DNA of 64,000 bases from Heloderma charlesbogerti (lineage: Eukaryota; Chordata; Lepidosauria; Squamata; Helodermatidae). Every line of letters starts with the position of its first letter. Position 1 is the stretch's first letter. The stretch is from positions 248,001 to 312,000 of the forward strand of contig JANEZZ010001900.1 of NCBI GenBank assembly GCA_026122225.1. Reading direction: 5' to 3'. The notes beneath the pieces were generated by a model that was given only the letters and a program-made list of their open reading frames with translations, made no database searches and was not told where the DNA came from. A program made the position numbers and the translations under genes. Positions 10,630-21,152 of this stretch are shown piece after piece.

Positions 10630-10929
10630 CAAAGCAGTGTGGTGTGCGTGCGTATGTCTTTGTTGCTTTCAAGCATTCACATGGGAAGTTGCTGTCTTCT
10701 TCCTTCCTCAGCCAGCTCCACGCTTGCTTTGAGCCTCTCCTAGTCCAGCCAAGAAAACTCTTCTCTCAGCCCAGGTCAACAGGCAGACACACTGGAGGAG
10801 GAGGGATTTGGGGAGAGCAATTGTGATTTTCCTGCTCTTCTCAATGGGTTCTTCCTATGCTGTGGTTATAGTGGAACCACACATTCGCACACCGCCATTA
10901 AAACGGATTTACATTTAAATAGTGGATTA

Positions 10930-11800
10930 TCTCAGGGTTGTTTTTTTTTTGCAGGATAAAGATCTAATACAGCTGGGTGTGCCCTGGAGGTTGACAGTAT
11001 CGTGTAAATGACCAGCAAATATCTATGAGTAACCAATCACAAGCCCATGATAAATGCCTCATGTAAAGACAGCCATTGTCTCTGCACAGAGGTTTGCATT
11101 TTGAAACTGATGGTTGACACTGAAGATAGTTTGAGGGAAGAATAGTCTCAAAGGGTAAAGTACCTTTGCTCTTTAGAAGCAAAGATGGGTTTAAAGAGAA
11201 GTAGGAAGGAATTATGATCCTGTGCCATCTTTCCTGCAAACGCACATGCACACACACACTGAGCTGTTTCTTTTGAAAAGTGAAATGCAATTTGGATGTG
11301 TATACAGCTTGCAATTGTCCTTGTTAAAGGAATCAGATAACACGATAACAGTCAGATAACACACAGCTGTTGACCAAATTTAATTATAGGAAATGTGATA
11401 ATTCCCATAAGAGCTCATGTTTTACAATTGCTCTCACTTCACACCATTTTGGAGTGGATTCTTAAAATTTTCCTCTCAATGTTTAAAACAAAGCGAAGCA
11501 ACTCTTATAAATCAATGAGATGCAAAGCTTTTAAAACCCACTTGTTTTCTGCTACTGCTTGAAATGTTTCTGCAATTTTGACAAACAAACAATGCATTAG
11601 AGGTGGAAACCAAGACAGATTATATTTTCCTATTGTATATATTCTTTTTTTCCCCTTTGGAATCTAGACTTAAGATTCCTTACCAACGCATTTGGGGTGT
11701 TCTCTAATTCTTTTCATTGATGACTGCATTCCCTACTTTCGTTTACAGCTCTGCCAACTCGGGGCAAAAATTGCTCTGAAAGCTGAAATCTACCCGTTAA
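10930..11800. other. no recognised feature
   Basis: Apparently unique sequence. A 116-residue minus-strand frame (10964-11314) shows no domain or conserved motif and is not supported as a gene. Confidence 0.4.
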
Positions 11801-11802
11801 TG

Positions 11803-11932
11803 CAGGGATGGGCCCCACAACATTTTGTTGGACTGCAACTCCCATCATCCTCCACCATTGATGATGCTGGCCAATGATGATGGGAATTGCAGTCCAACAA
11901 CATCTGGAGGGCCACACATTACCTAGGCCTGC
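11803..11932. mobile_element. foldback hAT-like MITE
   Basis: The termini are CAGGGATGGG and CTAGGCCTG. The left half holds TTGTTGGACTGCAACTCCC and the right half holds its inverted counterpart GGGAATTGCAGTCCAACAA, then CATCTGGAGGGCC. It is a short foldback MITE related to 38637-38772 and, more distantly, 20195-20312. Confidence 0.65.
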
Positions 11933-12339
11933 TTTAACCCAATAGCAGCTTTTGCACTAATATTGCATTTGTGTGATCGCTTCTGTGCGAGTTCAGGAGA
12001 ATTAAAGTTTTAGAAGTTTTCCCATATTATGATAGCTGGTTTGCATGTTACAAAGCAAGAAATGTCGGGCTTGCTATTGGCTGGCTCTCTTATGAGTAGA
12101 ATTGCATGATTCGTGTATTTTCAAACACCTGTTTCTCACATTCAAACTCCATACTAAAAAGTCTAGGTGTACGCCTAAAAATGTTAAGTGTGAATAGGTC
12201 CTCAGCCAGTCGCCTATATTAGGCAATAACCCTAGGTTTGAAATGTGGCCTCAAAAAGGGAACTATTTACCTCCAAACTTGGAAAAAAGCTCCAGTTTGT
12301 TCTGGGTCCCAGTTATAAGCTAAATTTAATCCTATTATG

Positions 12340-12790
12340 TCACATTTATTTATTTATTTATTTATTTATTTCTATATTGCCCAATAGCTGCAGTTCTTTG
12401 AGCAGTTCACAACAATTGAAACCATAAAATACAAGATGATAAAATACAATATAAAAATTTAAAAGTTTAAAACTACAGTATAAAAAATAACAACAATAAC
12501 CAAATAGAAGCTAGCAGCAGTGCAAATATTTAAAATACAGTACCAGATTTAAAACAGAAATGGAAAGACTACATTGCCTGGGGGGAAAAACATCTTTACC
12601 TGGTGCCAAAAAGAGCACTAGGCAAACCTCTCTGGGAAACTCATTTCACAACTGAGGTGCCACAGCAGAACAGGCCCTCTTCTTAGTAGCCACCCACTTC
12701 ACTTCCTTTGGTGAGGGCTCCCTGAGAAGGACTGCTGAAGATGAACTTACAGTCCAGGAAGGTGTATATCAGATGCCATCAGGCCTGTGA
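12340..12790 (-). mobile_element. L2-clade LINE 3' end, reversed
   Basis: A (TTTA)n tract at 12343-12372 is followed by TATTGCCCAATAGC, the reverse complement of the L2 end at 2830. Further right, minus-strand sequence matches the terminal coding part of the L2 at 2530-2620 (a GCCTGTTCTGCTGTGGCAC block and a GGTTTGCCTAGTGC block). Only the last part of the LINE is present. Confidence 0.65.
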
Positions 12791-12799
12791 GGGTGTCTT

Positions 12800-13320
12800 A
12801 TCCCTCTCCTAACATCTGGCTGAGCCTCGTCATCCATTCTAAATCCCACCCTGCGCCCTGCCTACAACCCCCCTCTCATCTGCCCTCTTACCTTCCTTAT
12901 TGCTACTTACTGTCCACGTACCTTCCATGACAGCTGTGGGAGAGATAGGATGGCCAGGTGTCCTCTTTTACAGAAGACACTCTTCTATTTGAAGGGCTGC
13001 CAGAGGACTGTTCTCTATTTGAAGGGCTGTCCTGTCCTATTCTGGTTTAAAGATAAAGAACATTAAGAACTGTTGCTCATCAGTAGTTACCACCTGAACA
13101 GCAGACTGAACAGGCTGGCACACGGGTCACCTGGTCACAATTTTCCACAGTACCTGGTGAGATGTACTGTATTGCTATTTAAATTATAATAATTACTTCC
13201 AAATTTACAACTATACATATAAATTAGCATACGCAAAGTATATGCAAATTGGCGTCCTCTTTTGTCCTCTCTTTTGGTGATGCATTTCCTCATTTTTGGC
13301 AATTCATAAATGACCACCCT
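12800..13320. other. no recognised feature
   Basis: No gene or repeat recognised between the L2 tail and the BovB element. Confidence 0.4.
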
Positions 13321-13324
13321 AGTT

Positions 13325-16300
13325 CACTGCCTTGTTGTGGCGAAGGGGTTTGCGTAACTCAGTGAAGCCATAAGCTATGCTGTGCAGGGCCACCCAAGAT
13401 GGACAGCTCATGGTGGAGAGTTCTGACAAAATGTGGTCCACTGGAGAAGGAAATGGCAACCCACTCCAGTATTCTTGCCAAGAAAGCCCCATGGAACGTA
13501 TCACAAGGTTAAAAGATATGATGCCAGAAGGTGAGCCCCTCAGGTCGGAAGGTGTCCAATATACTACTGGGGAAGAGAGCAGAGGGAATTTCCAAGTAGC
13601 GCAAGAAAGAGTGACGCAGCTGGGCCAAAGCCGAAAGGACACTCAGCTGTGGATGTGTCTGGTGGTGAAAGGAAAATCCGATGCTGTAAAGAACAATATT
13701 GTTTAGGAACCTGGAATGTGAGATCAATGAATCAAGGTAAGCTGGAGGTGGTCAAACATGAGATGGCAAGACTGAACATCGACATCTTGGGAATCAGCGA
13801 ACTAAAATGGACAAGCATGGGTGAATTTAATTCAGGTGACCATCATATCTACTACTGTGGGCAGGAATCCCTTAGAAGAAATGGAGTAGCACTCATAGTC
13901 AACAAAAGGGTGGGAAAAGCATTTCTGGGGTACAATCTCAAAAACGATAGAATGATCTGAGTATGAATCCAAGGCAAACCATTCAACATCACAGTAATTC
14001 AAGTCTATGCCCCAACCACTGATGCCGAAGAAGCTGAGGTTGATTGGTTCTATGAAGACTTACAACACCTTCTAGAACTAACACCAAAAAAAGATGTCCT
14101 CTTCATCATAGGGGATTGGAATGCTAAAGTAGGAAGTCAAGAAATCACTGGGATAAAAGGCAAGCATGGCCTTGGTGTACAAAATGAAGCAGGACAAAGG
14201 CTAATCGAGTTTTGCCAAGAGAACAAGCTGATCATAGCAAACACTCTTTTCCAACAGCACAAGAGGTGACTCTACACATGGACATCACCAGATGGTCAAT
14301 ATCGAAATCAGATTGATTATGTCCTTTGCAGCCAAAGATGGAGAAGCTCTATACAGTCAGTAAAAACAAGACCTGGAGCTGACTGTGGCTCAGATCATGA
14401 GCTTCTTGTTGCAAAATTTCGGCTTAAATTTAAGAACGTCAGGAAAACCACTAAACCATTCAGGTATGACCTAAATCATATCCCTTATGAATATACAGTA
14501 GAGGTGAGGAATAGATTTAAGGGATTAGACCTGATAGACAGAGTGCCTGAGGAACTATGGACGGAGGTCCGTAACATTGTTCAGGAGGCAGCAACTCAAT
14601 CCATCCCAAAGAAAAAGAAATGCAAGAAAGCCAAGTGGCTGTCTGATGAGTCTTTACAAGTAGCTGAGGAAAGAAGGGAAGCAAAAAGCAAGGGAGAAAG
14701 GGGAAGATATATCCAACTGAATGCAGAGTTCCAGAGAATGGCAAGGAGAGACAAGAAGGCCTTCTTAAATGAACAATGCAAAGAATTTGAGGAAAACAAT
14801 AGAATGGGAAAGACTAGAGATCTCTTCAAGAAAATCGGAGATCTCAAGGGAACGTTTTGTGCAAAGATGGGCATGAAAAAGGACAAAGAAGGCAGGGACC
14901 TAACAGAAGCAGATGAGATGAAGAAGAGGTGGAAAGAATACACAGAAGAACTATACAGGAAAGATCTGAATGTCCCTGAGAGCCATGATAGTGCGGTCAC
15001 TGAACCTGAGGCGGACATCCTAGAGAGTGAAGTCAAATGGGCCTTAGGAAGCATTACTAACAAAGCTAGCAGAGATGACAGTATTCCAGCTGAGCTATTT
15101 AAGATCCTAAAAGATGATGCTGTTAAAGTGCTGCACTCAATATGACAACAAATTTGGAACACTCAATAGTGGCCACAAGACTGGAAAAGGTCAGTTCATA
15201 TTCCAATTCCAAAGAAAGGCAATGCCAAAGGTTGTTCAAACTACCGTACAATTGCGCTCATTTCACATGCCAGCAAGGTTATACTCAAAATCCTACAAGC
15301 TAGGCTTCAGCAGCATGTGAACCGAGAACTACCGGAAGTACAAGCTGGGTTTCGAAGAGGCAGAGGAACTAGAGATCAAATCGCCAACATTTGCTGGATC
15401 ATGGAGAAAGCAAGAGAATTCCAGAAAAATGTCTATTTCTGCTTTATTGACTATGCTAAAGCCTTTGATTGTGTGGATCACAACAAACTGTGGCAAATTC
15501 TGAAAGTGATGGGAGTACTAGACCACCTTACCTGTCTCCTGAGAAACCTGTACGAGGGTCAAGAAGCAACAGTAAGAAGCGGACATGGAATAACCGATTG
15601 GTTCAAAATTGGGAAAGGAGTACAACAAGGCTGCATATTTAATTTATATGCAGAGTACATCATGAGAAATGCCTGGTTGGATGAATCACAGGTCAGAATT
15701 AAGATTGCCGGGAGAATTATCAACAACCTCCGATATGCAGACGATACCACCCTAATGGCAGAAAGCAAAGAGGATCTAAAGAGCCTCTTGATGAGGGTGA
15801 AAGTGGAGACTGCAAAAGCTGGTTTGAAACTCAACATTAAAAAAAACTAAGATCATGGCATCTGGCCCCATCACTTCCTGGCATATAGAAGGGGAAGAAA
15901 TAGCAGCAGTGACAGATTTTATTTTCTTGGGCTCCAAGATCACCGCAGACGGTGACTGTAGCCATGAAATTAAAAGACGCTTGCTCCTTGGGAGGAAAGC
16001 TACGGCAAACCTAGACAGCATAGTAAGAAGCAGAGACATCACCTTGCCCATAAAGGTTCGTATAATCAGAGCTATGGTTTTCCCAGTAGCAGTGTATGGC
16101 TGTGAGAGCTGGACTATAAGGAAGGCTGAGCATCGAAGAATCGATGCTTTTGAACTTGTGGTGCTGGAGAAGACTCTTACGAGTCCCCTGGACTGCAAGG
16201 AGGTCAAATCAGTCCATCCTAAAGGAAATCAACCCTGACTGCTCCTTGGAAGGACAGATACTGAAGCTGAAGCTCAAATATTTTGGCCACCTAATGCAAA

Positions 16301-16521
16301 GAGAAAACTTCCTGGAAAAGACCCTGATGCTGGGAAAGATTGAAAACAAAAGGAAAAGGGGACGGCAGAGGATGAGATGGCTAGATAGCATCACCGATGC
16401 AATGAATATGGACTTGAGCACACTCCGGGAGAGAGCGTAGGACAGGAAGGCCTGGCGTGCTATGGTCCACGGGGTCACGAAGAGTCGGACACTACTGAGT
16501 GAGTGAACAATAACAACAACA
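13325..16521 (+). mobile_element. BovB (RTE) LINE, nearly full length, degenerate
   Basis: A plus-strand BovB retrotransposon that aligns over its whole length with the minus-strand copy at 27786-30993. It starts at CACTGCCTTGTTGTGGCGAA and ends in the BovB 3' signature: GTCACGAAGAGTCGGACAC, then GAACAATAACAACAACAA. It carries endonuclease, reverse transcriptase and C-terminal regions but is broken in many places. It is clearly older than the other two copies. BovB belongs to the RTE clade and is known for patchy, horizontally acquired distribution in squamates and ruminants. Confidence 0.95.
13377..16440 (+). pseudogene. BovB endonuclease-reverse transcriptase, broken
   Basis: The intact protein would carry an AP-type endonuclease (LGTWNVRSMN, ISELKW), a central region, the reverse transcriptase (FIDYAKAFD, RYADDTTLMAES near 15733) and a C-terminal domain with CESWTIRKAE. 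Breaks seen against the copy at 21155: a TGA at 13958-13960; a TGA at 14267-14269 (CGA to TGA); a TGA at 15143-15145 (TGC to TGA); an in-frame 15-nt loss near 15640 that removes LSPCL beside the QGCI motif; one extra A in the A run at about 15838-15846; and one extra T near 16159. The catalytic YADD and several other motifs remain, but no continuous protein can be made. Confidence 0.92.
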
Positions 16522-16524
16522 AAG

Positions 16525-16915
16525 GGAAGGAGGGGGGGAGGACTCTCCCCCCTGCTCTCCTCTCCCCCCCCCACCACTTCCAGGGCACCTGGAAAACTGC
16601 TTTAGTTGCAAACTGGATGACAGGAGCTCTGGGAAATGTCATTTTCACAGTTCTACTGACATGCCTGTGGAGGTAGGAGTCATTATTTCTCCAGCTTGGA
16701 TTAACACCTGAGGTAGGAAATAACTCATGACTGTAATGCTTGCTTCATATTTGAGGTAGGAATTACAAGGTGCCAAGATTTGTATTTCTGAATAGAGATC
16801 TATGAAACTCAGCAACATACTTTCTTGTGGCTAGTTTATCTTGCAGGGACAATCCTGACACTGTACTGCCCTTAAAATCTGGTCTGAATTTATTTGCCCT
16901 AAAGAGAATGTAGAT
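16525..16915. other. no recognised feature
   Basis: G-rich and C-rich runs at about 16525-16575, then sequence without a recognised repeat or gene. Confidence 0.35.
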
Positions 16916-16920
16916 ATGGG

Positions 16921-16982
16921 GTACAGGGAGAGCGAGAGAGAGAAAGAGAGAGAGAGAGAGCGAGAGAGAGCAAGGAAGAGGA
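16921..16982. repeat. (GA)n microsatellite
   Basis: An interrupted GA/GAAA purine tract. Charged-residue frames reading through it are artefacts. Confidence 0.8.
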
Positions 16983-17404
16983 GGTGGAAAAGGGGGGAAA
17001 CTTTCCTGAGCCCCCACAAGGCTGAGGGCCCTCAACATAATTGTTCACTATTTGTGGACAATACAATAGTCAACCAACAAGTTTGCTTCCATCTATCCAT
17101 TCACCTTTGGCCAGCCTTCAGGGCAGTGGCTTGCAGAATCAGTTAGGAAGACTATTCCCATAATTCTCTGCACATGAGCTGGAGAGCTGAAGTATTTCCT
17201 TGGTTGAAGTCTTTAAACTGGGACAAGCAACAGGGATGAGGAATAGGTCCCAAGACCCACTGCAATACTACATACTAAACTTTATAATACATTTATTATG
17301 TTGATATTTCTTCTAATGAAACACACTATGTCAGGGGTCTCCAACGCAGTGCCCATGGGTACCATGGCATCCGCAGGCACCTCCAATGGCGCCCATGAAT
17401 GGAT

Positions 17405-18100
17405 CCCCAAATTTAATTTTATTCATTTATTTCCATTTTAAAAAATATACATAGATGGATTTGTATGAAATGCATACAGCTTTCTAGCAATTATACATGG
17501 CCTGCAAAAAAAGTGGACCAAATATCCAAATAAGTATCCAGTTGAAGGTGGTTTCTATATGCCACCCTTTAAAATATTGGAAGTGTCATAAGTTCCTCAA
17601 TCCATTGCATTATAGGAGGTGAGTATTTATCTTTCCAGTGTTTTGTAATATCAGTCTTTTAGCTGTCAAAAGGGCACAGAGAATTCCTGCATTGAGCAGG
17701 GGGTTGGACTTGATAGCCTTGTAGGCCCCTTCCAACCCTATTACTATTCTATAATTCATTTAAGCTGACCATTTGTTCATTTCCATGAAGCAGGTAAATA
17801 ATTTAAAATAGCATATATATCAGTGAATATTAAAGACTGTTCCAGTTCAAAATTTTTCTGTGCAATTACCTCTCCGCAAAAAGAAACAACTACTGGACAT
17901 TGCCAAAACATATGTTTAAAAGAAGCTTTCTCTGTATTGCACTGCCAGCAATTAGCTGAATTAGACAATCCCTTATTAAAGTCCAATAGACAAGAAGCAA
18001 AAGTTTTTGTTGAATATGATCCATAGACACGAAAGTGAGACACCAAAGCGGTGATCCACTGATTATTTTATGGTGGTAAAATAGCAGTATCTCAAATTCC
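17405..18100 (-). pseudogene. L1-type LINE ORF2 C-terminal fragment
   Basis: The minus-strand frame at 18046-17777 encodes the cysteine-rich C-terminal region of L1/Tx1-group ORF2: CWQC, then after 10 residues HMFWQC (C-X2-C...H-X4-C pattern), then VVVSFCGEV, where a FW would be more usual. Upstream residues (FRVYGSYSTKTFASCLLDF) have no strong match that I can name. Endonuclease and reverse transcriptase are absent. The fragment lies inside the hAT MITE and is interrupted at about 17683-17757 by a CR1 tail. Confidence 0.65.
17683..17757 (+). mobile_element. CR1 LINE 3' tail fragment
   Basis: ATTCCTGCATTGAGCAGGGG, GTTGGACTTGATAGCC, TTGTAGGCCCCTTCCAACCC and TATTCTATAATTC match the last 70 bases of the CR1 copy ending at 55388. 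Confidence 0.85.
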
Positions 18101-18149
18101 AAAATGTGCCCACAGGTCCAAAAAGGTTGGGGAGCCCTGCCCTATGTTA

Positions 18150-20190
18150 TCTATTGATAGCATTTGGGGGGAGGAAGAAGTTGCAGGAGGTGGTCCCCAA
18201 GTATGTTTTGCCCAGGGCCCTGGATTGCCTCTCTGCAGCCCTATTTATGCAATTCCAATTATAGAGATCACTATGATTTATTTAGGTTTTTTACTGTAAA
18301 GTAAGTGCAGAGCTTCTGATCCATACCAGGATCCTTGCTTGGGGGTTAGAGTATTTTAACACTCCCCCCACTGTGGTCCTAATCTGGATGCTAATGGAAT
18401 AAGAGCAGAGACTCAAAATGAGAAATAGGAGACAGAATATCAGAATTTCCTAGAAATTGTAGAATTCCCCTGAACTGCATGCCTTTCATCAGTCTTAATA
18501 GCAATTTATAAAGAAAATTGAAATCAACAACATGCTTGCATCACAGGTGAAAGTAAATCCTTTTACTCTGCCTTAGTTATGCAGAAAGAAAGTAAATGCT
18601 ATAGTTGTGTAAACCTTTGAAAAATCCTATTGTAAGCTGTGAGATTTGTTCCTCATTAGTAAAATGTACTCAAATATGAAGATGAGTTATGTTTTATTTG
18701 TTATTAATGGGATTGGGTTACACCTGCGCGCGTGTGCGCGCGCGTGCACACACACACACACACACACACCTTGATTGGCTTTTAAGAATGAGAGAATAAT
18801 TTGTTGTGTTTAAGATGGCCATTGTAATTAATTAATGCCATAAGAAAACAGGTCATTTTCAATCTATTGAAATGCAATTTTGTAGAGCAGACACAAGGTG
18901 ACTTGAAGATGATAGGACATATCCCTAAAGAAACTGGCTATAATTTTCACCAAACTAGGTTCTTTTGTACTATGTAATTTCATGCAACATCCCAATGGGA
19001 TACTAGCTCATAATTTAGAGTTCCCTAGGAGCACTAGTCATCAAAAAGTTTCCGTAATTTTGCCCTCTGCAGGTTTCTGTGGCATAACGGTAAGATGATA
19101 ATTTGCAAGCTGAGACAGCTGAGGGTTTAGAGGCTCCAAATATCTACATTAAAGGTAGGGGGGAACCCTCTCTCATAGAGAGGTGAAGACAGTAGGTGCT
19201 GTCTGCAAAATGCTACAACTGAGTGCTAATATTTGTAAGATAATATGCAAATGTGATAAAAGAAGAAAAGAAAGAAAAATATCTTATAATACAAATGGAC
19301 AGAGCATATACAGGTAGGCTGTGCAATCCTGTACAAAAGCTCTACACACAAGTTCAGGTTCTCAGCTTGACACATTGGGACTTGATTTTAAAATACAAAT
19401 CTGGAATAATAATTAGAGCAAACACATTGGGCAGAAACTCCTCCTAAAGTTAATTTCCTCAGTCATAGTATAAGAATGATAATATAAATTCCTCCACTGA
19501 AAAAAGAGACAGACGGTACTTGCTTCTCAGACAGTAGGCCATTCATTGTACTTGTGGCTTTTGCTATTTTCATCAGTATTTTTTTAAAGCTGAGATATCC
19601 AAACCAAGGGTGCCATGCTCTTAATCACAATGCTGCAGCATATGTACCCTTGAAATTCACTTATCTGAAGCCAACCAAATTAAGTTCCCATCGGAGGCAG
19701 ACACGCACGCACACACTTCTTCAGCTATGGAACCGAGTGTCAACTACACAAAAGCAGATGTAAGGTGACCACTGAAAAGGGTCTCCTGTCCCTCCGCAGC
19801 ATGCAGGGTTTCAATTATGTTGTAACGTCATCAGCTCATGTTCTTCCCTGGTTCCTGCTTCATATCATTGGGGAGACCATTTTTGGAGGCCATCTCGTAT
19901 CTGCTGTCATGTGTAGTTTGACCTCGAAAGAAGTAGTGATGTGGACTGTACTTTGGATCTAGAGAACCCTAGCACTTTCATAACTAAAAGAATGATCATG
20001 CAGGAAAGCCCCAAGCCATTTTCCTTTGATGTAGGAGTATGTCAAATGCTTTGGGAAAATCAAACCATTCTGTCTATGTTGAGTGTCTCCTATTAATTAC
20101 AGTGGGTCTTCATGTCTACACTATTTCAGTGCATATTAGCTATCAATAGCTAATAATTAATTTATTATTAATTAATAACAATTAACAATG
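18150..20190. other. mostly unannotated; one alternating purine-pyrimidine tract
   Basis: No gene recognised. At 18726-18770 a GCGCGTGTGCGCGCGCGTG run passes directly into (CA)n, a sequence with Z-DNA-forming character. The rest is AT-rich without named repeats; short frames at 19253-19962 have no motifs. Confidence 0.5.
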
Positions 20191-20194
20191 CAGC

Positions 20195-20312
20195 CTAGCA
20201 GCCTGGAGTCTTTCAGATGTGTTGGACTGCAACTCTCATAATCTCTGTGACCAGTGCTGGCTGGGGATCATGAAAGCTGTAGTCCAACACATCTGGAAAA
20301 CACTAGGTTAGG
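20195..20312. mobile_element. foldback MITE
   Basis: AGATGTGTTGGACTGCAACT on the left is mirrored by AGCTGTAGTCCAACACATCT on the right. The outermost bases AGCCTAGCAGCC and AACACTAGGTT are partly complementary. It belongs to the same broad group as 11803-11932. Confidence 0.6.
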
Positions 20313-20806
20313 AGAGGCTGTTCTTCTGAACTCTAAGGTGCTCCCGTGTATCATAATCTCTGGATTGAGGTATTGCTGCTTAAATTGGTGTTACCCTATT
20401 GAAATACATTAGATTACATTAAGAGCAGAGATTCTTGAGGGATTTGTTCTTTGTGGTTTCTAATACAAAGTGACCTGATTTGCACATCTCAGACTAATGC
20501 ACCAATCAGAATTTAGCTACCCGCCAGCTTTTGCACTTCCTGAATGTTCTGATGCAGTTTTCCTCTTAAAAACATATCAAAATTTGTTTTAAAATATGTA
20601 TTTTGAGAGAAAACGCATTTAGAAATGGGTATTTTAAGAGGAAATCTATTTAAAAATACATTTTCTCTTGCAAATTTGAAACACACACCGACACACATGT
20701 GCGAATGTTCAGATTAATGCAGAGATAGGATAGAACAGATTTATGGGTGGATATCTGAGAAAGTGAGACAGACCAGAAATAGACTGATTCATACATCCCT
20801 AACTAA

Positions 20807-20921
20807 GGTTGCAATCCTATGCAGGTTTAGACAGAAAAAAGTCCTGCAACTCCCAGCATTCCCCAGCCAATGCTGGGTGTTGTAGCATTTTTTTCTGCCT
20901 AATGTGCACAGGATTGCAACT
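20807..20921. mobile_element. short MITE with TAA target duplication
   Basis: The ends are GGTTGCAATCCTATG and ACAGGATTGCAACT, flanked by TAA (20804-20806) and TAA (20922-20924). Internally, CCTGCAACTCCCAGCATTCC is mirrored by AATGCTGGGTGTTGTAG. A 3-bp T(T/A)A duplication is typical of PIF/Harbinger elements, which is the basis of that tentative assignment. Relatives lie at 38997, 48550-48655 and 63664. Confidence 0.65.
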
Positions 20922-21152
20922 TAAATTGGTTTATTACATGGGATTTTTGAACTTTTTTTTACCGTTTATGTTTAATTATTTTAATGTTAGGTTCATGACT
21001 ATACATCTTTTGGGATTTAAATTTTGATCTAGTACAGAGTTACACTTTATTTAAATCAGATAATTTGGTTACTCTAAGAAGCACAAGATAGGAACACAGG
21101 AAGCTACCTAAAAGTAGGACTCTTTTCTATCTGAACATGCGTAGGATTGTAG

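Larger units (their letters stand above)
17332..18139. mobile_element. hAT MITE carrying nested L1 and CR1 pieces
   Basis: The ends are CAGGGGTCTCCAAC and GTTGGGGAGCCCTG, flanked by CACTATGT (17324-17331) and CCCTATGT (18140-18147), an 8-bp duplication with one mismatch. That fits hAT. The element's own sequence seems limited to about 80 bp on the left (GTGCCCATGGGTACCATGGC) and about 40 bp on the right (AAAATGTGCCCACAGG). The middle is an inserted L1 fragment holding a CR1 tail. Confidence 0.75.

Noticed and set aside
14596..15162. 188-residue minus-strand frame (and similar ones at 21531-22115 and 29156-29656)
   Set aside because: These are antisense shadows of the BovB coding region; they recur in all three copies only because the sense frame is conserved.
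16831..17146. Ser/Leu-rich and Arg/Glu-rich frames
   Set aside because: They are readings of the (GA)n microsatellite.
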